Assembly (NCBI RefSeq): GCF_000143535.2
Contig: NC_037317.1
Location: forward strand, 496,001 to 560,000
Reading direction: 5' to 3'
DNA length: 64,000 nt
Source: Botrytis cinerea B05.10
Taxonomy: Eukaryota > Ascomycota > Leotiomycetes > Helotiales > Sclerotiniaceae
This document shows positions 35,682 to 47,484 of the stretch, in pieces. The notes beneath the pieces are model-generated. The model made no database searches and was not told where the DNA came from. It saw only the letters and a program-made list of their open reading frames with translations. A program made the translations under genes and the position numbers. Numbering within the stretch: the stretch's first letter is position 1; each line of letters begins with the position of its first letter.

Positions 35682-36139
35682 GAACTTTCGTAGGATTTCC
35701 TTTTCAAATTATTGAGGTACAGCTTGGAGTTTGGTAATAATTTTCTGTGGATTGGAAATAATGTTGTGAAGCTTCAATTTATCGTTGATGTTGATGACGT
35801 AATAAAGAGTTATCTATACGCTGGTGGTGATTGGCTGAAACTTACGGCATAATATGTGGTTAGGTGAGGGGCAATTATCTGCATAATCAATGTCATTATA
35901 TCACAACCAAACATTACAGTAAAGTCGTCCAATCACTTCATATTCAGATATTTAGGTGACGTGTAAAAACTGTTTATGATTTTACTACTAAAGCAAGCAA
36001 CCACATAGCTTCGGCAAATCTGGGTATTTGGATATCACCGAACGAATGCTCCGAATGCTACCAAATCCAAACTCCCAATGAAATGCCAAAACCATGTAAA
36101 ACAAAAGGAAAAAAACGATACAACCTAAAATATCCTCCT
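35682..36139. other. Intergenic between IBA57 and DCP2
   Basis: A 458-bp non-coding stretch: promoter of IBA57 (minus strand) followed by the DCP2 3' flank. TGACGTAA near 35,796 is a CRE/ATF-like octamer. No repeats are seen. Confidence 0.4.
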
Positions 36140-39121
36140 TCAATAGCCTCTGCTAGCAACTGCGTCTAAGTAATTCAATAAGAAGCCTTTGTCGGCTGGA
36201 GATATTGGTGCTTGACTCCCACGGCGTGACGAGCCCTCGCCGTTTCCTGATGCCAAACTTCCAACTCTAGATCTAGATGCGGCACTTCTCGTGGCATCTA
36301 TTAGATGATTAGAAGAAGGTCCATCATGCGAAGATGTTCTAGACATTGAACTAGAAGCTGCCATTGGTGATTTCCCGAATGCCGAACTGGTAGCGGGGGT
36401 AGGCGATTTCCCGAATAATGACAATAGAGCATGCTTTTGTTCGGTTGATTGGGGAGCTTGGGAGGTAAAGGATAATGGAGATGCCGATGGGCCAGCCAGA
36501 TTAGATGGTGCAAGACTCGGCGAATAAGCAGCAATTGTGGAAGCTCCAAGAAGTGGGGAAGCCTTAACTGTATTCGCCTGTGGTCTTTTGAGGATTTGTG
36601 GCTGAAATGATTTCTCCGGAGACCTCTTGCTACTGTTGGGCATCTCTGATCTAGTGACCGGTTTCTTGGACAGACTCCCATATGATTTGGTATCTTTGTT
36701 TCCATTAGTTGGACGAGCGAGGATCGACGTGGCTCGAAATGGAAGGTTTAATTCAGGGTTCATTTCTGAAATCTCGTGACTAGCTCCACCAATTGGAGCA
36801 TTTTCTTTGGTAGCTTTTTGTCGTGGAACTTCGGGCGGCGAAACAACTTCTACTGCGCTCAATTCTACCGCTGAAGGTGATTTGGATGGTAAGGCTACAG
36901 TAGCTGTTGCCGCTGCCAGCGTTGCCGGTTGAGCTGCAGGACTTTTGAACATACCCAATAACATTGATCGTTGGTTTGCACTGATGGGGGGACGAGCTAC
37001 TTGGCTTTGACTGGCTGTACCAGAAACACCTCCGTTGATACTAGGAAGAGACTCTGACGATTGGGCAGTCTCTGTAGGAACAGGAACAGGAATAGATCGA
37101 GAACTTTCCCCTGGAAGCTCAAGAGCTTCCGGCAGCGTAGTATTCGAGTGCGGCTGAGTCGGGCCTTTAGAAATCGAAGAGTTTGAAGTAATGTTTACAT
37201 TGACTTCCTCGCGAGTTTTGAACGCGTTTAAAAGTAGCAATGAATGACTAGTGAGTGCAGCAGCCGGCGCCTCCTTTGGCTGCGGCGGAACCATATTAGA
37301 ATGTACATTGGAAAATTGGGGAGGAGGCACAGGGCCAGAAGTCGTAAAATTAGGGTGCGGAGGTTGTTGCTGGATATGCTGTGGTACCATTGTTGAATGT
37401 ACCGGACCTCCAGTAAACAAAACTTTCTGGGCATTGGGTGGGAGTGGCTGAGGATGAATCAAAGTGGGTTGATATGGATGACGTTCTCGCTGCTGTGGAA
37501 GCTGTGGCTGCATATGCTGCGGGATTTGCTGAGACATATGCTGCGAGGCTTGCTGTAACATGTGCTGTGGCAGTTGCTGGGAGATCTGCGCTGAGAATTG
37601 TTGTGGCATTTGAGGCAACATTTGAGCTGGCATCCGTTGCGGTATTTGCTGTGGTATTTGCTGCGGTATTTGATGGCGATATTGCATATTGGGAATAGAC
37701 CTTGGATCGGGACGAACCTGAAGATCGGGTTGCTGGTAGGAATAATTCTGCATTGGACGTTGCTGTTGTTGCAGTGAGAAAGTAGGTGGAGGTGGTGGAT
37801 TTGAGATGTGTGAAGGGTAAGGTGCCTGATGATGAGGGGTTTCAGGAAAAGGTATTTGGGTAATGGTATTGTCTATAGGTGTTTGCGGATATGGTTGAGT
37901 TGGCTGTGGCTGATCCGCGGGAGGTTTACTGTGTAAAAGAGCCAGCAATTGCTGCCCTGAGCTATGCGAAGCTTGTGATTGCGCAGGGTTAATGGCATTG
38001 GGTTGCAGTCCCTGAGTTGATGGTTGAACTTGCATTATAGCAGAAAGAGCCAGGTCGGCAGCATTCCGTCTAGTTCGTTCAGCATCATGCGAGACAGGTG
38101 CATTATAATTTATGCTTGGCTCAACCATTTGATCATCCTCAGTGATACCTTCATCGTGACTAATATTTCCTGCAGTTTCCAAATGCTGATTGTTAGCTGC
38201 CGTCCTTGCATCCTTTTTCTTTTGATCTAAAATCCATTTCTTAAGTGGAGGTAGGAATGGTGCCACCATGTAAAATTTGTTGGCATTGGCGGCAGCCTCG
38301 GGTTGATTTTGTTGCTGCCCTTTCTTCCGATAAGCTGGAAGATCAGACAACCTCCACCAATCAATTTTACTGATTTCTTTGCGAGTTTGTGCCTCAAAAT
38401 AGGTCTCCCTAGGAACGTTCCTGAAAACGTATAACCTGATCTGTTGACCATGTCCTGTAACATCGATACCTTTAACTAGACTTCGGTCTTTGGGAACAAG
38501 CCCTGACTGCTCAAGGTCATACCCAGTCTCTTCGTATGCTTCTCGAATAGCACATGTAAGATCGTCTTCATCTTTATTAATTTTCCCACGGGGAAAGCTC
38601 CAATTTGCACCTTTCTTCCAACCTTTTACAAGAACGACTTCATCCATGTCCGCACTCAACAGAATCACACCCCTCACTGGAACTCGGGTCTTGTATAGAA
38701 GGAACTCCTCAAAAGCTCGCATGTGTATGCTTTCTGAAAAATTTGAAAGTAAAGGGCAATGTAAAAATATTTTGAGGCAAAAGTTACGCAGGGTCATCGA
38801 GGGTAGGCTTGGGTCCAGAGGCCGGATAAAATCTTCGTAGTACCATTGCGCTTCTTCGACTTGAAAGCATATTCGAGGAACGTGTGATAGATCAGCCGCA
38901 GGAATATTGATTATGAATCGAACACAAAGGTCGTCCAGCCCTGGAGATTTGGTATGTGGTCAGTCAAAGTACTTGGAAGCGGCTATGAGCATTGTTGAGG
39001 ATGGACTTGAACGAGGCAAGAGGGCTCTCGAATAAGACAGATAGGGAAAGATAGAAGAGTCTACTTGGTAAAGCCATCTTCAATACTTACAGTCTTCTAG
39101 CTGCAATTTTCTGTCTGTCAT
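36140..39121 (-). CDS. DCP2: mRNA-decapping enzyme DCP2 (Nudix hydrolase)
   Basis: Two exons on the minus strand: a 31-nt first exon (39121-39091) and exon 2 (38940-36140), 943 residues. The 150-bp intron (GTAAGT ... TCTCCAG) restores LEDWLDDLCVRFIINIP, the start of the DCP2 regulatory domain (box A), with EEAQWYYEDFIRP after it. The Nudix box lies at about 129-152 (G-x5-E-x7-REAYEETGY), containing the metal-binding glutamates. The enzyme removes the m7G cap of mRNA in the cytoplasm and P-bodies with DCP1, committing transcripts to 5'-3' decay. From about residue 240 the protein is a long disordered tail: Gln/Pro/Met repeats (QQIPQQIPQ type) and short leucine-rich pieces such as QLLALLHS, LLLLNAF and HALLSLFGK, which resemble Edc3/Dcp1-binding helical leucine-rich motifs (inference). 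Both parts are intact. Confidence 0.93.
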
Positions 39122-40079
39122 GTTGTCTTCGCGTCACAAGCATATCCACGACTCGAGTTTCTTTTCGGGGCGGGGGACGCGCAGGAACGCTTAGGCCAAA
39201 ACAACCTAAAACCAAAATGATACAAATATGAAGACTTTGTGGCAAATACAGAGTAAACGGAATGATTTATCTGATAGGAAAGCTTGCGAATCTTATTCTG
39301 GTAGACACGGCGATCACAAACTAATGTGAGTTTACTGCTGTTGTTGAAGGCCGTGAAATGTGGAGTTATGTGTGGATGAGTTGGTTGTTGATACGGTTGG
39401 GGATAAATAATGAGGCTGAGTCAAGAGCTTGTCTTCAAGCTTGAAACCCACATAGGGAGCAGTAAAGCCACATTTTCATTTGTACCCAACGCCACAGATC
39501 CTCAGCCACTATGCACGTGATTCCATTCACCAGACCTGAGGAAGCTAGATCAAAACAAGTAAAGTCTGCAACCCGGCAAAATAAGCTTTACTCTTCACTC
39601 TTCACCGGTGGTCCCTCAGATCTGCAGTTCCAGGTGTCGGATGACGTTTTTTGATACAGGGGCGCAGTCGAATCTTGGACAAAAAAGTTGCCAGCATGAA
39701 AGATAAATGCAAATCAAGCTTTATTGCACGCTTTTAAGAAAGGGTTTATGGGTAAATAATTTAAAGGATCAGTACTTTTCTTCAAAACATTTTCTATTTC
39801 TATTTTCTATTCATCGAAACCCAAAGACATTCACATTTATGCGTCAAACTGGGACAATCCAAAAATAGTTGATGTCAAGCGCTTTCTGAAACCACTCATA
39901 ATAAACAACCACCAACGAAGCGAAGAGCAAACAAAGTTTACAGAGAACCCTTAATACAGCCGATAAGACGTTTAACGACTCTCAGTTTTGGAATAACTTC
40001 TTAAAGAGAAGAATTTCCTTCTCGAAAATCAATTAACTCTGCATTATACCCACGCTTACTCACACAATACAATATAATT
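39122..40079. promoter_or_regulatory. Divergent region between DCP2 and the DUF4112 gene
   Basis: A 958-bp gene-free stretch upstream of two divergent genes. No repeat or RNA gene was recognised. Part of 39,160-39,450 may be DCP2 leader. Confidence 0.35.
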
Positions 40080-41171
40080 ATGACTTCACTCGTAGCAAAG
40101 TTCATCAGTAAAAAGTTTCTGGGAGAATCAGTCTCGAACAAGTTTGGATCAGAGGTAAAACACCAATTCACATAACGTCCATCTCTGGAAGAAATAATTT
40201 ACTAACAGTTTTTCAGGACTTGTACTTTGAAACTGTTCCTGCTTCTCGCTTGGATGGTGTCCCATCGAAGAAGAAGACACAAAGGAGAAGAAAAGCTATA
40301 CCTGCTGGCATATCAGAAAAAGATGCAAAGATTCTTACCAAAGTCAAGCGCCGAGCTTATAGACTGGACATGAGTCTATTTAATTGTTGTGGGATTAGAT
40401 TTGGATGGAGTAGCGTCATCGGTCTCGTTCCTGCGTACGTTCTTTGCCTCCCCGTGAAAAGCTTTACTGACATAGAATAGCATTGGAGATTTTGTTGACT
40501 TGTTCATGGCGCTTATGGTACTTCGAACATGCAGTCAGGTCGATGGCGGACTTCCGAACGGCGTCAGATCGAAAATGATGTTCAATATCGTCCTCGATTT
40601 TGCCGTTGGTCTCATACCATTCGCAGGAGATCTTGTCGATGCAGTCTTCCGCGCCAATACCAGAAATGCGCTCGAGCTTGAAAGACATTTGCGTGACAAA
40701 GGTGCGAAAATTTTGAAGGCAAGAGGCGAAAGATTACCTGCCGTTGATGTTACCGATCCGCATGAATTCGATCTTTATGATCAGGAACTCTCAGATGAAG
40801 AACCTCCACGATATACATCCAGAGCAAACACGGAGACTGTCAGTCCTCGTGAGCCAGGTGGACGTAATCGTCACAGTTGGTTCGGGTATGGCAGTAGCGC
40901 ACCCGCAAAGCGAACAAAACAACCCGATCCTGAACAAGGACGTCGCGTTGATAGATCAGAGCGAACAAGACAACCTGATCCTGAACACGGACGTCGCGTT
41001 GATAGATCAGAGCGAACAAGACAACCTGATCCTGAACACGGACGTCGCGTTGATAGATCAGAGCGAACAAGACAACCTGATGTCGATCAAAGTCGTCGCG
41101 ATAGAACAAACGCGGAAGAGTCTCCACTTCCAGCTCGCCCTAAGAAGGTTAGGAAGAGTGGTAGACGTTAG
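40080..41171 (+). CDS. DUF4112 membrane protein with tandem 17-residue repeats
   Basis: Three exons, 40080-40154, 40217-40434 and 40481-41171, give 327 residues. Introns are 62 and 46 bp (GTAAAA and GTACGT donors). Splicing restores GLVPAIGDFVDLFMALMVL, the first hydrophobic block of DUF4112; the second block is FAVGLIPFAGDLVDAVFRAN. The two P-x-x-G-D motifs are family hallmarks. Members are found in bacteria and fungi and are predicted membrane-associated; the function is unknown. The C-terminal third is hydrophilic and carries three copies plus a partial fourth of a 17-residue unit RT(K/R)QPDPE(Q/H)GRRVDRSE, encoded by 51-bp DNA repeats, and then a basic KKVRKSGRR end. The start at 40080 is the first ATG of the frame. 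Confidence 0.85.
40911..41105 (+). repeat. 51-bp coding minisatellite
   Basis: Units begin at 40911, 40962, 41013 and 41064 (the last degenerate after about 12 bases). Units 2 and 3 are identical. Because 51 is a multiple of three, a second plus-strand frame and a minus-strand frame also stay open through the array. It lies in the hydrophilic tail of the DUF4112 protein and is a likely length polymorphism. Confidence 0.9.
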
Positions 41172-41554
41172 AGGAATTATGATTGCTATTGAGGGTTTGA
41201 AGGATGTTCCAGGAATGTTCCATATTTGAAGGGCCCCGGAAAGGTTCTAGGGATGATCGATGTTTTAATGCCGACACGGTTTCCTTTGTTGGTTCCGTAA
41301 TTGATGACGCCTTGGTTTATAATAAGTAACAAGAAAACAGCTTTGGTTTAGGCGCGGGGGCTTTAGATGTAATATAAGATACCATACCATAGATGCAAAT
41401 TAATGAAAGTGGAATTCCATTCCTTCAATCTGATAAACACTCTAATCTCCACATCGTATTCCATTGAAGCCTACTCGAATCCAGATGTAGCGATTTTCTG
41501 AATCATCATGACTGATTTTACTCCACCCATTATCAAGACTTTCACCAATACTTC
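41172..41554. other. Intergenic
   Basis: 3' flank of the DUF4112 gene leading into the RNR2 regulatory region. Nothing else recognised. Confidence 0.4.
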
Positions 41555-41790
41555 ACGCGTTACCGTGGTTTCCTATTGATCTTCAAGGATTAAGATCTGA
41601 TAAGTTTGCTTGGCATTGAGTGGAACTCAATTGAATGAGCTGAATGGTTGATTAAGTGGAATAAGTGGTTCGTGGATCAGTGTACATTGCGTTGCAAATT
41701 TCCCAGCCTTTTTTTCAACGCGAACGCGAAACTTAGCGCGTTAATTATTCAGACACGTGACGCGTACCGAAAAGCTCTTAAGAACGCGGT
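41555..41790 (+). promoter_or_regulatory. MluI-box (MCB-like) cluster upstream of RNR2
   Basis: Perfect ACGCGT words lie at 41555-41560 and 41760-41765. Near matches ACGCGA (41718 and 41724), GCGCGT (41736) and ACGCGG (41784) occur in the 400 bp before the ATG. ACGCGT is the target of the MBF/MBP1-type G1/S transcription complex in yeasts and filamentous fungi. S-phase control of ribonucleotide reductase by this site is established in yeasts; application here is inferred. Confidence 0.7.
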
Positions 41791-41947
41791 TTCTCTTGTT
41801 CATCCTTGGACTCATTCAGACATACACATACATCCTTTCTATTCAATACAACACTCAAAGTCAAACAACTTCTCGACTTCTTTCTCCTGTATATTCCGCA
41901 TACCAATAATCAAATCTTTCTTCTTTACGTTCAATTTATTAAACCAC

Positions 41948-43382
41948 AATGAGTCTCCAGGAAACTCCCTCAAAGACTGTACGTTTTCGCGCGCCACCCC
42001 TCCTTTTATTATTTCCCCTCATTCTATTTATTTTACGCGTTAATATCATACTGACTCGGAACTTGTACAGGCTGCCTCTGGCATCGAAAACATGAAGATG
42101 GAATCACCCGTCAAGAAGATCAACTTTGCTGGAAAAGAGAATTCAGCATTTGATGCCGACGCGCCAATCGTCGAAGAAGTCAAGAAGCCAATTGTCGAGG
42201 AACAAAAGATTGTTGCAGTTGCTCCAGGAATTAAACCAGAAGAGGCAGACGAACCTCTTCTCCAAGAAAACCCAAATCGTTTCGTCCTCTTCCCCATCAA
42301 GTACCATGAGGTAAGTCGCGTCTATCTCTTCACGTGTCTACGCGTATAGTGCTAACACATAATTGCGAACAGATCTGGCAAATGTACAAGAAGGCAGAGG
42401 CATCTTTCTGGACCGCAGAAGAGATTGATTTGTCTAAGGATCTTCACGACTGGAATGAGAGACTCAATGACGACGAGCGTTACTTCATTTCCCACGTCCT
42501 CGCATTCTTCGCAGCATCCGATGGAATTGTCAACGAGAACTTGGTTGAGAGATTCAGTGGTGAAGTTCAAATTCCAGAGGCTAGATGCTTTTATGGTTTC
42601 CAAATCATGATGGAGAACATCCACTCCGAAACATACTCCCTTCTCATCGATACATATATTAAGGAGCAATCCCAAAAGACATACCTTTTCAATGCTATTG
42701 ATACCAGTAAGTTACAATCATTCCCACTTCACACGCGGCACTCCATCTAACGCCCTCAATAGTTCCTTGTATCAAGAAGAAGGCCGACTGGGCTGTCAAA
42801 TGGATTCAAGACAAGAACTCCACCTTTGCTCAACGTCTCGTCGCTTTCGCTGCTGTTGAAGGTATCTTCTTCTCTGGATCTTTCGCTTCCATCTTCTGGC
42901 TTAAGAAGCGTGGTCTCATGGCCGGTCTCACCTTCTCCAACGAACTCATCTCCCGTGATGAAGGTCTTCACACCGATTTCGCATGCCTCCTTTTCTCCCA
43001 CCTTAAGCACCGCCCATCCAAGCAAGCCGTTCAGGACGTCATCACCGAAGCTGTAGAGATTGAACAAGAGTTTTTGACCGAGGCTCTTCCTTGTGCTCTC
43101 TTGGGCATGAACTCCAACCTTATGAAGCAATACATCGAGTTCGTTGCTGATCGTCTCCTCCTTTCTTTGGGTAACGATAAGTACTACAAATCCGCCAACC
43201 CATTCGACTTCATGGAGAACATCTCCTTGGCTGGAAAGACCAACTTCTTCGAGAAGAGAGTTGGTGATTACCAAAAGGCTGGTGTTATGGCCGGTACTCA
43301 AAAGAAACACGAGGATACCGAGGCACAAACCGAAGCCAAGGCAGAGAACGGAGGTGACTTCAACTTTGACGAAGACTTCTAG
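41948..43382 (+). CDS. RNR2: Ribonucleotide reductase small (R2) subunit
   Basis: Four exons, 41948-41977, 42071-42310, 42373-42706 and 42763-43382, give 407 residues. Introns have donors GTACGT, GTAAGT and GTAAGT. The first exon encodes only ten residues ([10 protein letters not shown]). Class Ia R2 features are present: [12 protein letters not shown] (first iron-ligand Asp), [20 protein letters not shown] (Glu, His and the radical Tyr), [29 protein letters not shown], and [18 protein letters not shown]. The C terminus NFDEDF is the peptide that binds the large subunit. The enzyme makes dNTPs for replication and repair with the R1 subunit; it is cytosolic or nuclear depending on cell-cycle state. 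Extra ACGCGT boxes lie in introns 1 (42035) and 2 (42340), in addition to the promoter cluster. The gene is intact. Confidence 0.97.
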
Positions 43383-44136
43383 ATGTTGTCTTTAAAGTTA
43401 CCTCTACTTCTCTTTTTGTTTTTATGCCAGGATGATTGGCGTGGCGTTTACCTTTGTACAACTCTTCACTTCTACATGGGGCTTACATAGATGTGTTGCG
43501 GGTTGGTGGTCTGTACAAATAGTTCTTTAGCTTGGGGGAGTTGTGGTGTTGGGAAAACTTTGGGTTGGCGACGGCTATGAATATAAATTTTCACAATAAA
43601 TGTCATTTGGACACAGATGATGGAATGATAGGGATATCGTGGTGGGGGTATACCATGATGGAATGGATGGGTAGGATAATTGATGATATTACTAGTTAGC
43701 GTTAACGAACACACTTTTCATATACATGAGGATTTTCTTCGCGCTTGTTTTGATTGAACTGTGATGCAACTGACTAGTTTTGTCATGATTTTCCTGGATA
43801 ACTTTTGGTATATCTTCTATGACCATAACTCCACTGCCGTCCTCTCCATGCAAACATCCATAGTATACCTACCTACTGCCCGCACGAGCACAATTCAAAT
43901 CCATATTATATACAGGTTTTCACCCCAACCCTCTAAATTTCGCCAAATAGCAAGGGAGGATCCATTGACGATCTGGCAACTTTTGCGATGCAATACATGA
44001 TTTTAATCTCTGACGAGGAGAGTTTTGCCGAATGCGCAGATCTTTTACTGAGTCCGCCAATTAAACCCAGATCTTCTTTCTCTTCCTCTGCTTCTTCTTT
44101 AACCCCCCTGAACGATGTAATCCCTCAGTCAACAAT
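43383..44136. other. 3' flanks of convergent RNR2 and SRP9
   Basis: A 754-bp region between two converging stops. T-rich stretches near 43,413-43,421 and AATAAA at 43595-43600 could serve RNR2 3'-end formation. No gene is seen. Confidence 0.4.
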
Positions 44137-44723
44137 TCATTTCTTACCCTTCTTCTTCTTTCCCTTTCCACCTTGTGGTTGCGTCTGTGTTTGCGCTTGT
44201 CCCTTTCCAACATCCTTCTTCTCATCGACTTCCTCCTCCACCGGCGCCTCAGCCATATTAATCTCGCCTAGTCCCTCTTTCTCCTCCGTCTCGGGTAATC
44301 CGCACATGAGCTTTCCGAGTCGTCCCATGATTTGTATGAGGCGCGATACTTCTGCCGCTTTGTTGGTGGTGTACTTGAGGTTTACGCCGGAGTGGGGGTT
44401 GAAAGTTGTGAGAGTGAGGGTGCCGCGGGGTTGGGATTCTGGTTTTACGGCGGTGGGGGCTTGAGGGGTGGAGCTCGGTTTGGGTAGGCGCGGTTTGGTG
44501 GCTGTGGAATGGGTGGTGGAGGGGGCGTGGGTGGAGGTTGCTGCGTGCAGGAGGGTGTATTTGGTTGTTATGCGAGTCTGTGGGAGAGGGCGAGGGTTAG
44601 CTTGGTTGGTTTGATTGGGCGGGGAGGAGCTGAGAGGAGGGGGACACGTACGGTGCTAGGATGTGCTTTTAACAACATCGAAGATTGTGTGAGCCATTCT
44701 TGGGCAGTATCTAGATGTGGCAT
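44137..44723 (-). CDS. SRP9: Signal recognition particle SRP9/SRP21-family subunit
   Basis: Two exons on the minus strand, 44723-44652 and 44577-44137, give 170 residues. The 74-bp intron has GTACGT and CCACAG. Exon 1 encodes AQEWLTQSSMLLKAHPS and the join continues TRITTKYTL, the start of the SRP9-21 domain. After a Thr/Ser/Pro-rich insertion of about 35 residues the domain resumes with RGTLTLTTFNPHSGVNLKY and RLIQIMGRLGKLMCGL. The tail is acidic, then ends in a Lys/Gly run (GGKGKKKKGKK). In fungi this protein binds the Alu-domain side of SRP RNA and is needed for ribosome pausing and secretory targeting. The central insertion and basic tail are common in filamentous fungi and in yeast Srp21. 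The high GC of the minus-strand coding sequence stands out from the flanks. Confidence 0.88.
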
Positions 44724-45837
44724 TTTGTTTTTTCTGTGCGCTTGATGGACGCTGAGATGGGATGTATGTATATGTGGTTGGTTAAGTAGATTGGTGGGCG
44801 GGTGATGAGCCTTGGTGGATTGGCGCAAGTAGTAACAAAACCGTGGGAGCTTGAAATTAATGAGCGAATCTTAACTGATCAGAAGTTAATAAGTTTAGTT
44901 CAGTTCAGGTGTTCCTTAGCGTGAATGCGGGGTCAAGCGAGGATGTGAGGCTCTGCGGGCCGGAGTTTTGCCGATCTCATTCTAAACTTTGGTGTGTGTG
45001 CATGTTTTATGAGACTTCACTCAAATATATCTTCACGTTTGCAATATGGGCTGTTGACATGGAAAATATATTACACCAGTATTTCTAAGCAGGCATTGTA
45101 GGTATACGAAGTTGTTCGAACTACGAGCAAACATACGAAGCAATCTTCACGTTAACCTTGTGCCACAATTTCAACTTGCCAGTTCAATTGCTTGATGAAG
45201 CCATGAGAGGGACACGGGAAGTACCCAGATAGTTTCTATATAGATCTTCTAGTAGATCTCAGAGTAGAAAGTCGTAGTGTTGGCATCAAGACACATCCTT
45301 ATGTGTACAGAAGTAGCTCTTCAAAGTGTCTCGATGTGCATACTAATAACTTCTGCCATATGCAGAACCTTTTTTTATTTCATTCCTGAACACTCAGTCA
45401 AACACACAATATATAAATAAAGTAAAAGAAAGAAATAGTTTACCAATTCCAATATATCTCATTACCGACTAAACGCTGGGTTTCCCTCCGCAAATTCTCA
45501 TTCCAAAAATCATGGGGAACTCCTTCCTGCTTGAGGATGTAATGCTCTTTCCCGATATGACCAGGACAGTCAAAGCATTTCTATCTTCGCACTTTTTATT
45601 CCACCTCACCACTTCCATATCCATGCATTGTTTCTTCTCTTTATCTATTCGCATTCTTCTCTTTTGCAAATACTTTACAGAATCACAAATAGTACGACGT
45701 TGGGCGGATTATTCTCCTGTTCATACTGCGAAATCATCACTTACTCAACGCATCATTTCGATAACACTTGAGTCCCAATCAATATTCACTCCTTTCAAGT
45801 ATCTGTTCTCAATTTATAATTTCCAGCTGTTACGGAC
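44724..45837. promoter_or_regulatory. Divergent intergenic region
   Basis: 1.1 kb between SRP9 (minus) and the orphan gene at 45838 (plus). A C/T-rich leader-like part precedes the ATG at 45838. No RNA gene or repeat was recognised. Confidence 0.35.
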
Positions 45838-47484
45838 ATGTCTGCCGCAAAGAAATCAAAAATTCCGAAGTTGAATGGTGAGGAGAAGCCGGAAGTTGGC
45901 GTCCCAAAAGGCAACAAAACGACGCGGAAAGCACAGGATGCCAGCTCTGCCATTGAACATAGTGTACAGACGGACGTACTTGCTGCACCTTCTGCAGCAC
46001 ATCAAACCACTCAGCACTTTTCTGAAGAACAGCTTGCATTGGCATTGTCAATCTCCAATGCAAAGCCAGATGAGATGTCCATAAAAGGTACGATCAGCAA
46101 CTTTCTATCACTGATTAAGCTAAATCAATTTAGACTATTGCAATGAGATCAAAGAATCGATTAAACCTGGGGAGTCAGGAAGTAATCGTGTAGTGGATCC
46201 AGAAGAGTTTTGGAGACGACGATTCTATAAACTACAGGAGAGATTGCAAAGTTGTTGTATGCATTGTATGGGATCTTTATCTGGCGATTGTAGAGGAGAG
46301 GAAGTTCCGAATATCAACGAGCGTTCCTCGGAGTCTCATGACCAACATTTGGAGCCCGCCCAAGAGAAGAAGAGAAGAAGATATGAGAGTCTGGATACTA
46401 TTCCGAATGAAGACGATGAAATGGGAACCGATGCATTAGCCCTTGCAAATAATCACGATCATTTGATGGTTGCTAATTATTGTAAGTCGCAATGCTTTCT
46501 CTTCTCGCTTTGTTGTATCAGATTTTCTTGTTATTTACACATATTCCTGCAGTATACAGAATCAATAAATTGCGACGATCTCTCCACGCCGAGTCAACAT
46601 CCGCCTCTTGCCGCGAGCTTATAGAATTAAGTTGGAAGGCAATCTCCGACTGCATTACCAAGTATGTTCATGTCAGAGAAGCAAATGGCCACACAAAAGA
46701 CGTAAAGTGCCTGGCGCATCTTGTGAGCGAGATCATTGAGTGCCACAAAATCTGCGTCGAGGTTTCAACGGAACATTACAAAACTATCGCTGGGAGAGAA
46801 TTGGTGAGGAAATCGAATATCATATATTCTTTGTGTTCTTTCTTCGACAAAGCGTTAAGCGAATTGCTTAGGCTATGCATTACGGTATCAGATCGGGTGG
46901 AAATTTCTGCCGATAATGATGAGCCCATGATGATGATACGTTACGTTGCCAACCTTTTAATCGGCATCATTCGAAAAATCAGATGGCAAAAGACGAATGA
47001 CCTGCATAAACAAATATTTGAAGGCATGCTAGCGATTATACTCGATCACATGGGTAGATTAATTTCCATCACTACGTTCAACGAAGATGTTGCCGCTTCA
47101 AAATTGCCAGGACACATTAGTTCTGGGAAATTCGTTTATCTATCTCCAAACGAGTATGCATTAAAGTCCAAATATCTTGTTCACTTACTCGAGATAGCAC
47201 TTAAAGTTCAAAAGGAAAACATGAGTACTGAACCAACCGAAGAACTTCTAAAGAAGGCCCAAAGAAAAATCCGAAACACACTTATGAATAGCACTGTTGG
47301 AGCAAGCTTAATGGGGCTGAAGATGCCAGAAATGTTTTCGGAGGAACCAGTTGATATCCCGGGATTGGAAGGGTTGAAGATGTATGGAGAATTGTGGACT
47401 TTGCAATGTGTATTCACGATGATCGATATGGATGACGATGAAGATAGTGAGGCAACAGGAGGTAATGGGGAGGTAGTAGTTTGA
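45838..47484 (+). CDS. Orphan protein with helical C-terminal region
   Basis: Three exons, 45838-46087, 46134-46481 and 46553-47484, give 509 residues. The introns are 46 bp (GTACGA ... TTTAG) and 71 bp (GTAAGT ... CTGCAG) and both joins keep frame; the first intron is unusually short but has a GCTAAAT branch point. The N-terminal 80 residues are basic and low-complexity, ending with SEEQLALALSISNA, which resembles a ubiquitin-interacting helix (inference). A basic EKKRRRYE cluster is a likely nuclear localisation signal. Residues 215-480 are predicted alpha-helical without membrane segments, and the C terminus is acidic (DMDDDEDSE). No named family is recognised. Convergent with the large membrane-protein gene. 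Confidence 0.7.

Noticed and set aside
40744..41229. 161-codon second frame over the DUF4112 gene
   Set aside because: It stays open because the 51-bp repeat is a multiple of three; the spliced DUF4112 frame is the real one.
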